Below are positions 8,621 through 14,830 of a stretch of DNA of 64,000 nucleotides, one piece after another; the first letter of the stretch is position 1, and every line of letters begins with the position of its first letter. Location: NCBI GenBank assembly GCA_963798745.1, contig CAWCUF010000002.1:372001-436000 (forward strand), read 5' to 3'. The translations under genes and the position numbers were made by a program. The DNA comes from Prado023 sp963798745 (GTDB taxonomy: Bacteria > Actinomycetota > Actinomycetes > S36-B12 > CAIYMF01). The notes under the pieces are model-generated. The model was not told the origin of the DNA. It saw only the letters and a list, made by a program, of their open reading frames with translations, and did no database searches.

Positions 8621-9993
8621 CGGACCCCGCCGCCGGGCTCGAACTCCCCGGGCAGCTGCGGGCCATGGGGCAGGTCGGCTGCGCCGAGCGTGCCCCCACC
8701 GAAGTCGGCGGCCGCCAGGGTGGCCCCGCCCTGGTCCAGGACCGCGAGGGTCGGGCCACCGCCGCCGAGGTCCAGGCGCGCGAGCGTGGGCTGTGGGTAG
8801 TCCAGCTGCGCCAGCGTGGTCGGGCTGTCGACCTGGGCGATGGTCGGCAGGGTGTCGACCTGGGCCACGGTGGGCAGGGTGTCGACCTGGGCCACAGTGG
8901 GCTTGACGTCGACCACTGCCAATGTCGGCTTCACATCCAACCGGGCGAGGGTGGGCGTGATGTCCACCTGGGCCAGCGTCGGGTGCAGGTCCAGCACCGT
9001 GATGGTCGGCTTGATGTCGACCGTGGCCAAGGTCGGATGCACGTCGGCCAGGGCCAGCGTGGGCCCGAGCTTGGTGTGTCCGATGCTGGCCCGGTCGGTG
9101 TCCAGGCAGGCCTGCATCCGGTTGACCTGGCCACCGGTGAACATGACCATTCCGGCGTCGTCGGTGTAGTCCATGTAGTTGACGAACAGGTCTCCGTTGG
9201 GCCCGTTGTTGCAGGTCACGCGTGGGAAGGTCGGCATGCCGGTGTTCGCTCCGGCGCAGTTCGGGGTATCGGCCACGAAGTCGTCGCCGTTGCAGCCGTT
9301 GCCGTCGTCACCCCAGATGTGGCGCAGGTTCAGCCAGTGGCCGATCTCGTGCGTCGCGGTGCGCCCGAGGTTGAACGGCGCCGCAGCCGTGCCCGTGGTG
9401 CCGAAAGCGGTGTCGCGGATGACCACGCCGTCGGTGGCCGCCGGACCGCCGGGGAACTGCGCGTAGCCCAGCAGCCCACCGGCGAGCCGGCATGCCCAGA
9501 TGTTCAGGTACTTGTCCGCGGGCCAGGCGTCCGCTCCACCCGTCGAGCTGGCCTTGACCGCGTTGTTGTCCGAGAATCCCGCGGTCGTGGTCTTGACCCG
9601 GACGATCCCGTCGGTCGGGTTGCCGCTGGGGTCGGTCGAGGCCAGTTCGAACTCGATGCGGGCGTCCGCGCACAGCGGGGCGAACACCGAAGGGGTGCTG
9701 CCCACGTCGGCATTCGTCTTGCGGAAGTCGCGGTTGAGCACCGCGATCTGGCTGGCGATCTGGGCGTCGCTGATGTTCTCCGCGTTCGTGCGCCACACGA
9801 CGTGGACCACGACCGGGATCACCGTCACGCCGATGCGCCCACCGGCCCGCGCGCCTCGCGCGTACTGCCAGGCGCTGGTCTCACTGAGGGCACGGGCGGC
9901 GGCGTACTCGGGATCGGAACGCAGGAGGCGCTCGTGCACCTCCATGGTGGCGCAACTACGGACGGTCGGGGTGTCGCTGTCTTCCTTGGCCAT
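8500..9993 (-). CDS. M43 (pappalysin/cytophagalysin-type) zinc metallopeptidase with C-terminal TLAxxD repeat domain
   Basis: The start is supported by GAGGAGG. An N-terminal region 'RSCATMEVHERLL' typical of M43 proteins is followed by the catalytic domain: HEIGHWLNLRH (zinc ligands His215, His219, His225; Glu216) and the Met-turn NYMDY (Met274). There is no signal peptide although M43 enzymes are usually secreted. From 311 to 440 runs a 14-copy repeat P-T-L-A-x-x-D-x-x, the last four copies Gly-rich. After EPGGG (residue 456) the reading becomes Arg/Ser/Trp-rich, evidently out of frame; the natural end is probably the frame that stops at 8372. The gene overlaps an upstream small gene by 38 bases and sits two frames before an ATP-grasp maturase. 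I infer that the repeat is the maturase substrate. Confidence 0.88.
   Translation of the reverse strand: MAKEDSDTPTVRSCATMEVHERLLRSDPEYAAARALSETSAWQYARGARAGGRIGVTVIPVVVHVVWRTNAENISDAQIASQIAVLNRDFRKTNADVGSTPSVFAPLCADARIEFELASTDPSGNPTDGIVRVKTTTAGFSDNNAVKASSTGGADAWPADKYLNIWACRLAGGLLGYAQFPGGPAATDGVVIRDTAFGTTGTAAAPFNLGRTATHEIGHWLNLRHIWGDDGNGCNGDDFVADTPNCAGANTGMPTFPRVTCNNGPNGDLFVNYMDYTDDAGMVMFTGGQVNRMQACLDTDRASIGHTKLGPTLALADVHPTLATVDIKPTITVLDLHPTLAQVDITPTLARLDVKPTLAVVDVKPTVAQVDTLPTVAQVDTLPTIAQVDSPTTLAQLDYPQPTLARLDLGGGGPTLAVLDQGGATLAAADFGGGTLGAADLPHGPQLPGEFEPGGGVRCRSSWPPRTTRMPGSSRTVCCASSRSNPWRPRPRRWRRH
8674..9063 (-). repeat. 14-copy Thr/Asp protein repeat inside the M43 gene (candidate multi-core graspetide)
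   Basis: Residues 311-440 read as PTLALADVH, PTLATVDIK, PTITVLDLH, PTLAQVDIT, PTLARLDVK, PTLAVVDVK, PTVAQVDTL (twice), PTIAQVDSP, TTLAQLDYP, PTLARLDLG, PTLAVLDQG, ATLAAADFG and GTLGAADLP. Every copy keeps one Thr and one Asp exactly five residues apart, while flanking residues drift and the late copies change their linker to Gly. Constancy of the Thr/Asp pair points to a chemical role. Known graspetide cores also repeat Thr and Asp/Glu at fixed distances. Alternative: a beta-solenoid or surface-binding repeat. Confidence 0.9.
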
Positions 9994-10333
9994 CGCTGGC
10001 CTCCTCGTCGTTGGGTTCGTCGTCAGCGCGTCGGACCACCAGCCGGTCGGGGCCGACGTCGGCGACTGCGTAGCGCTGGGGTGATGCGCCGAAGGGCGCG
10101 ATCTTCAGGGCGCCGTCGTAGGTCCAGGTACCCTCGCCGCGGACGCTCCGGTCGTCGGGGCCGGGACCCGAGGTCCCGAGCTGCCCGTCGGCGCCGAGGG
10201 TGAAGGAGTCCCGTCCGCGAGCGGGCGGGAAGTCCCAGTCGGAGGGCCGGAACACCAGCAGGCCGTCGTGGTCCTCCTCGTGGGAGTGGGTCCACGCCCG
10301 TTGCAGGGCGGCCGGGGTCTGCTGATCGGACAT
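9956..10333 (-). CDS. Small soluble protein of unknown function, first gene of the M43/ATP-grasp operon
   Basis: 125 aa from the ATG reading MSDQQTP, preceded by GGAGG; a GTG 60 bases further upstream is less likely. The body alternates short predicted strands with Gly/Asp turns (FRPSDWDFPPARGRDSF, GEGTWTYDG, DRLVVRRA), like a small lipocalin- or barrel-type domain. No signal peptide, membrane segment or Cys is seen. The C-terminus is an acidic/basic tail that overlaps the M43 start by 38 bases, so translation is probably coupled. Position ahead of a protease would fit an inhibitor or chaperone, but that is only inference; I do not recognise the family. Confidence 0.7.
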   Translation of the reverse strand: MSDQQTPAALQRAWTHSHEEDHDGLLVFRPSDWDFPPARGRDSFTLGADGQLGTSGPGPDDRSVRGEGTWTYDGALKIAPFGASPQRYAVADVGPDRLVVRRADDEPNDEEASDGQGRQRHPDRP

Positions 10334-10654
10334 GTGGCGTGGCCTCCGTGGCAGGTGTCGGAGCAGGAACCCTCCGACGCTGGGATTCTGCACCCTGCGC
10401 CCTGACCTGACAAGGGGTCGCTGTGATCTGCATCACACCTCAGGCGTCCGTGAGCCGGACAGCGGCCGTCCAGCTCCGGCGGGCGCCCGGAGTCTGGCGG
10501 GTTGTTGCTCCTCTTTGGTCACAGCTGATCCATGTTGTTGCCGACTCGCGGCGAGTGCGCCGCACAATGGCCCGCCGCCTAAAGTGCAGTGCGCCCACCT
10601 CGACTGGACCCCATCCGCACCCGGGGCCCGGTGCGTCAGTTCAGGTCGACGTAC
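10334..10654. other. Intergenic control region of the M43/ATP-grasp operon
   Basis: About 320 bases between the end of the GH15 gene and the start of the small first gene, both on the minus strand. It holds the CRP-type palindrome listed separately and a GTG (10393) in frame with the small gene. No convincing coding sequence or intrinsic terminator is seen. Confidence 0.6.
10422..10437. promoter_or_regulatory. CRP/GlxR-type operator, TGTGA-N6-TCACA
   Basis: The bases TGTGATCTGCATCACA form a perfect 5+5 inverted repeat with six-base spacer, the classic CRP-family site (actinobacterial GlxR/Crp consensus also TGTGA-N6-TCACA). It lies about 90 bases upstream of the ATG of the first gene of the M43/ATP-grasp operon, suggesting cAMP-linked control. 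No promoter elements could be assigned with certainty. Confidence 0.6.
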
Positions 10655-12466
10655 TCAGGCCAGCTCGTGCGCGGCCTGCAGCATCAGGGCGTGGACGAAT
10701 GCCTGCGGGAGATTGCCGCGCAGTTGCCGCTCGCCGACGTCAACCTCCTCGGTGAACAGCCCCGGCGATCCGCATGCGGACCGCGTCCGCTCGAACCAGC
10801 GCATGGCCTGCACCCGATCGCCGCCGTGGTTCTCGGCGATCGCGACCATGAACCCGCAGAGCAGGAAAGCGCCCTCGTCCCGGCCCAGTGGGCCTTCATC
10901 GGCCCGGTACCGGTAGGCGTGGTAGTCCTCGGCCAGGTCGCCGACGACCGCGGCGAGGGTGGCCCGGGTGCGCGGATCGTCAGCCGGCAACGCCCCGTTG
11001 ACCGCGGGCCAGACCAGCGACGCGTCCACCCCCGTGAGCCGGGGCGAGCGCTGCCAGTAGCCCTCGGGGTGCAGGCAGGTCGCGGTCGTGCGGGCCAGGA
11101 TGGTCTCGGCGAGACCCTCGAGATCAGTGCCGGCGAGATCTGCGCTGGCAAGATCGGCGCCGCGCGGTGCGATCGCGCGCGTACGGCCCGACCGTCCACC
11201 AGGCAGCACCTGGGCGGCTTGTCGCAACCCGGCGACGCAGGCGAGGCGGGAGTGGGTCCACCAGTCGGGGGTCAGCTCCCAGATGCCGGCGTCGGGCTCG
11301 TTCCAGCGCGACCCGATCGTGGCCACGACGCTGCGCAGCGCTGCCCAGCCGTCGGCATCGAGTCGATCGCGTTGGGCGGCCGTTGCGAACAGTCGCAGGC
11401 ACTCACCGAGGGAGTCGAGCTGGAACTGGTCGTTGACCCAGTTGCCCACCACATCGGTGCCCCCGGGATAGCCCGGTAGGTCCAGGGTCCGCTCGTCGGG
11501 CACCCGACCGCCGTCGACGAGGTAGGCGGGGCGCAGCTCAGGTCCGTCGCTATGCACCCGTTCGGTGACGAACCGGACCGCCGACTCCAGCAGGTCGTCG
11601 ATCCCCACCTGCGCTGCGGCCATCCCCGCGTAGCACTGGTCGCGGATCCAGGCGTAGCGGTAGTCGTAATTGCGGTGCCGGTCGGCACGCTCGGGCAGGC
11701 TCATCGTCGCTGCGGCGACCATGCCCCCGCCGGTGGTGGTCAGCCCATGCAGCACGGCCGCAGCGAGCCGGGCGTCGCGCGGCGCGGCCGTCGCGGACAG
11801 GTCCGGGACACGGGCGCGCCACTGCTGCTCGGTGCTCGCCCACAGGGCCGCGGACGGCGTCGCGATGGGCAGGGCTCGGTCGCTGATCTCCAGGACCAGG
11901 TCGTGCCGGGCGCCATGGGACAGGCGCAGGACCAGTTCCAGGGCGCCTCTGTCGTCGGCGACCGCCTCCTGTGCCCCTGTCCAGCGCAGCAGCAGGTCGC
12001 CGGTCCGGGCGGTCCAGGTGCCGTCGTCGTGCCGGTGCAGATCCTGCATCCGGTCCCGGCCGAAACCGCCGCGGACGTCGAGACGGATGCGGACCGAGGT
12101 GTCACCGAGCTCCGCGTGCACCTGGCGCAGGATCACAGTGCGATACGGGTCGCTGGGCAGGGCCAGCGCCTCGCGACTGGCGACCACTGCCTGGCCCACG
12201 ATCCATCGACTGCGCCAGATGAGCGTGCCGTCCTCGTACTGCCCGCCCCAGGTGTAGCGGCCGGTGGGGGTGATGGCGTAGGTTCCGCGCCCCCCGATCA
12301 GGGTCGCGAAGACCGCGTCGTCGTGCCAGCGTGGCGCGCACAGCCACGCGATATCACCGTCCGGTCCGATCAGCGCGCCGCGCTCGCCGTCGGCGATCAG
12401 GGCGAAGTCGCGCAGGACGTGCACCGCCTCGCCGGCGCCGGTCGGCTGGCTGGTCCGGCCGGTCAT
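10655..12466 (-). CDS. Glycoside hydrolase family 15 (glucoamylase/trehalase-like)
   Basis: 603 aa. The start is the ATG in an ATGA overlap with the MarR gene; the much longer open frame upstream is non-coding read-through. An N-terminal beta-sandwich begins 'LRDFALIADGERGALIGPDGDIAWLCAPRW', typical of GH15 trehalase/glucoamylase proteins. The (alpha/alpha)6 catalytic part has 'NYDYRYAWIRDQCY', 'EPDAGIWEL' (general acid Glu) and 'LGRDEGAFLLCGFM' (general base Glu). Activity would be release of glucose from trehalose or alpha-glucans, in the cytoplasm as there is no signal peptide. An insertion 'ADLASADLAGTDLEGL' near 490 looks like a pentapeptide-like stretch, which is unusual. Confidence 0.9.
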   Translation of the reverse strand: MTGRTSQPTGAGEAVHVLRDFALIADGERGALIGPDGDIAWLCAPRWHDDAVFATLIGGRGTYAITPTGRYTWGGQYEDGTLIWRSRWIVGQAVVASREALALPSDPYRTVILRQVHAELGDTSVRIRLDVRGGFGRDRMQDLHRHDDGTWTARTGDLLLRWTGAQEAVADDRGALELVLRLSHGARHDLVLEISDRALPIATPSAALWASTEQQWRARVPDLSATAAPRDARLAAAVLHGLTTTGGGMVAAATMSLPERADRHRNYDYRYAWIRDQCYAGMAAAQVGIDDLLESAVRFVTERVHSDGPELRPAYLVDGGRVPDERTLDLPGYPGGTDVVGNWVNDQFQLDSLGECLRLFATAAQRDRLDADGWAALRSVVATIGSRWNEPDAGIWELTPDWWTHSRLACVAGLRQAAQVLPGGRSGRTRAIAPRGADLASADLAGTDLEGLAETILARTTATCLHPEGYWQRSPRLTGVDASLVWPAVNGALPADDPRTRATLAAVVGDLAEDYHAYRYRADEGPLGRDEGAFLLCGFMVAIAENHGGDRVQAMRWFERTRSACGSPGLFTEEVDVGERQLRGNLPQAFVHALMLQAAHELA

Positions 12467-12981
12467 GCCGGCCACTCCCACCCGGGTCGATCGGGTCCTT
12501 CGGGCTCGTCGGCCGCGGTTGCGAACGAAGCAAGTGCAGGGCCGAGCCTGCGGCGGTCCGCGGGATCCATCTCGGCCAGGACGGCACCGAAGGCCTCCCG
12601 CCGCGCTGCGATGATGCGATCGATCAGCGCCCGACCCCGACTGGTCAGCGACAGGATCGTGTGCCGCCGGTCGGCGGCGGACTCGGTTCGTTCCGCGAGC
12701 CCGCCACGGACCAGCCCGTCCACGGCCCGGGTGGCGTTGGACGGGTGCACCCCCATCCAGGTGGAGAGCTCGGCGAGGTTCATCGCGCCACGGGTGGCGA
12801 CGATCATCAGGGCGCGCAACTGCGGTGGCGCGAGCTCGGCGTCGACCTCGTCCAGGGAACGGGCCACGATCCCGACGATCGCCCGGGCCGCCACGAGCAA
12901 GGCGTCCATGGTCGGATCCGGGTCCCCCGCCCGGGTCGGATCGACAACTGGATCCCCACGGGGGGTCTGAGTCTCGTCCAT
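12463..12981 (-). CDS. MarR-family transcriptional regulator
   Basis: 172 aa from MDETQTPRG. A winged helix-turn-helix covers about 50-130: 'LAPPQLRALMIVATRGAMNLAELSTWMGVHPSNATRAVDGLV', then the wing 'RTESAADRRHTILSLTSRG'. It is divergent from the pyruvate-oxidase-like gene with 79 bases between starts, containing a perfect palindrome that is the likely operator. It overlaps the GH15 gene by ATGA, so both are co-transcribed. It probably represses both directions; the ligand is unknown. Confidence 0.87.
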   Translation of the reverse strand: MDETQTPRGDPVVDPTRAGDPDPTMDALLVAARAIVGIVARSLDEVDAELAPPQLRALMIVATRGAMNLAELSTWMGVHPSNATRAVDGLVRGGLAERTESAADRRHTILSLTSRGRALIDRIIAARREAFGAVLAEMDPADRRRLGPALASFATAADEPEGPDRPGWEWPA

Positions 12982-13011
12982 GCGGGTAGATGATGGCAGC
13001 AGACGTGCGGT

Positions 13012-13028
13012 AGCGCAACCATTGCGCT
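13012..13028. promoter_or_regulatory. Putative MarR operator palindrome
   Basis: AGCGCAA-CCA-TTGCGCT is a perfect 7+7 inverted repeat with a 3-base spacer, in the 79-base gap between the divergent MarR and ThDP-enzyme genes. Size and position suit a MarR dimer site controlling both promoters. Confidence 0.6.
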
Positions 13029-13060
13029 CCGGCAAATACACGATGGTCGAGGAGGGTCAG

Positions 13061-14827
13061 ATGTCCCGGATAGCAGCGGAAGCCCTGGTCGAGCGGCTCG
13101 TGGACTGGGGGGTGGACACCGTGTTCGGCCTGCCCGGGGACGGAATCAACGGGCTCATGGAGGCGCTGCGCCGCCACGAGGACCGGATCCGCTTCGTCCT
13201 GGTCCACCACGAGGAGGCCGCAGCCTTCATGGCCACCGGTTACGCGAAGGCGACTGGTCGGCTCGGGGTCTGCCTGGCCACGTCGGGCCCGGGCGGGATC
13301 CACCTGCTCAACGGACTGTACGACGCCAAGCTCGACCACCAGCCAGTCCTGGCGATCACCGGCATGCAGGAGACGCCGCTGCTGGGCACCGGCTACCAGC
13401 AAGAGGTCCACCTCGAGGCGTTGTTCGCCGACCTGGCCGAGTACAACCTGCTCGTCGACAACCCGACGCAGTTGCCGGGCGTGGTGGACATCGCCATCCG
13501 GACCGCGCTGAGCCGCCGCGGGGTCGCGCACCTGACGATGCCCAACGACGTCCAGGTGGCCGACGCCGACGCCGACCCGTACCGGCACGTCGCCCCGGCC
13601 CGGCCCCCGGCCACCGCCCCGATCTTCCTGGCCGCTCCCGGGCGGCCGCGCCCCGCGGACCTGCACGCAGCAGCCGAGGTGCTCAACGCCGGGCAGAAGG
13701 TCGCGATCCTGGCCGGCGCCGGAGCGCTGCACGCCCGGGCCGAGGTGCTGGCGGTCGCCGAGGCGCTCGGTGCGCCGGTGATCAAGACGCTTCCGGGCAA
13801 GGCCGTGATTCCCGACGACTCCCAGTACGCCGTGGGCGGGATCGGGCTGCTCGGCACCCGCCCCGGTGAGGACCTGGTCGGCGACTGCGACACCCTGCTC
13901 ATGGTCGGCACGAACTTCCCCTACACCCAGCACCTGCCCGAGCCGGGCCAGGCGCGGGTCGTGCAGATCGAGGCGGACCCGATCCGGGCCGGGGTCCGGC
14001 TGCCGACCGAGGTCCCGGTCATCGGCGACGCGAAGGAGTCGCTGGCCGAGCTGCTGCCACTACTGCGCCGCCGGGCGGACCGCAGCCATCTGGAGCACTA
14101 CCAGAGCGAGATGGCCGACTGGCGCGCGAAGATGGCCGCGCTCGAGTCCGGGACCCGCGAGCCGATCGCTCCGCAGTACGTGGTGTCCCTGCTCGACGAA
14201 CTCGCAGCCGAGGATGCGATCCTCACCTGCGACAGCGGCACGATCGCCACGTGGGCCGCGCGGCACTGGACCATCCGTGCCGACCGGCAGTTCTTCCTCT
14301 CGGGCAACCTCGCGACGATGGCCCCCGGCCTGCCCTACTCGATCGGGATCCAGCACGCCTTCCCCGGTCGGCAGGTGATCGCCTACGTGGGCGACGGAGG
14401 GTTCGCGATGCTGATGGCCGAGTTCCTCACCGCCGCCCAGCACCACCTGCCGATCACCGTGGTGGTGAACAACAACCAGTCCCTGGGCCAGATCCTCTGG
14501 GAGCAGATGGTCCTGGGCTACCCCGAGCACGGGGTGCGCTTCCCCGAGCCGCAGTCGGACTTCTCGGCGTGGGCCCGGGCCTGCGGCGGGTTCGGGGCGA
14601 AGGTCAGCGCGCCGGGGGACCTGCGCGGGGCGCTGGCCGAGGCGTTGGCCTTCGACGGGCCGGCGCTGGTCGACGTGGACGTGGACCCCAATGAGCCACC
14701 GCTGCCCGGGCGAATCTCCGTGGAGCAGGCCGGCCGGTTCGCCGAGGCGTTCGCCAAGGGCCAGCCGCATCGCGCCGACATCCTCAAGACCCTGGCCAGG
14801 GACGCGATCGAGAAGGTCCGGAGCTGA
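13061..14827 (+). CDS. Thiamine-diphosphate enzyme, pyruvate oxidase / pyruvate dehydrogenase (quinone)-like
   Basis: 588 aa. The ATG in TCAGATGTCC is chosen because GAGGAGGG lies just before it. The N-terminal pyrimidine domain has 'VFGLPGDGIN' and the catalytic Glu in 'HHEEAAAFMATGYA'; the central domain follows (about 205-330); the C-terminal ThDP-binding motif is 'YVGDGGFAMLMAEFLTA...NNN'. The family decarboxylates pyruvate or related 2-keto acids, passing electrons to FAD and often to quinone. A membrane-anchoring C-terminal helix as in PoxB is not clear. Three bases separate it from a lactate-dehydrogenase-like gene, so together they may oxidise lactate to pyruvate and acetate. Confidence 0.85.
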   Translation: MSRIAAEALVERLVDWGVDTVFGLPGDGINGLMEALRRHEDRIRFVLVHHEEAAAFMATGYAKATGRLGVCLATSGPGGIHLLNGLYDAKLDHQPVLAITGMQETPLLGTGYQQEVHLEALFADLAEYNLLVDNPTQLPGVVDIAIRTALSRRGVAHLTMPNDVQVADADADPYRHVAPARPPATAPIFLAAPGRPRPADLHAAAEVLNAGQKVAILAGAGALHARAEVLAVAEALGAPVIKTLPGKAVIPDDSQYAVGGIGLLGTRPGEDLVGDCDTLLMVGTNFPYTQHLPEPGQARVVQIEADPIRAGVRLPTEVPVIGDAKESLAELLPLLRRRADRSHLEHYQSEMADWRAKMAALESGTREPIAPQYVVSLLDELAAEDAILTCDSGTIATWAARHWTIRADRQFFLSGNLATMAPGLPYSIGIQHAFPGRQVIAYVGDGGFAMLMAEFLTAAQHHLPITVVVNNNQSLGQILWEQMVLGYPEHGVRFPEPQSDFSAWARACGGFGAKVSAPGDLRGALAEALAFDGPALVDVDVDPNEPPLPGRISVEQAGRFAEAFAKGQPHRADILKTLARDAIEKVRS

Positions 14828-14830
14828 GCG

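Noticed and set aside
8674..9063. RTX or pentapeptide-repeat interpretation of the M43 C-terminal repeat
   Set aside because: The repeat lacks GGxGxD calcium motifs, and the constant pair is Thr and Asp five apart rather than the A(D/N)Lxx pentapeptide pattern.
8503..10203. Plus-strand frame with repetitive VDLGHGGQ sequence
   Set aside because: It is only the antisense reading of the TLAxxD repeat in the M43 gene.
12467..13933. Upstream extension of the GH15 frame
   Set aside because: It crosses the MarR gene and the ThDP enzyme gene; the ATGA start at 12466 gives a normal GH15 N-terminus.
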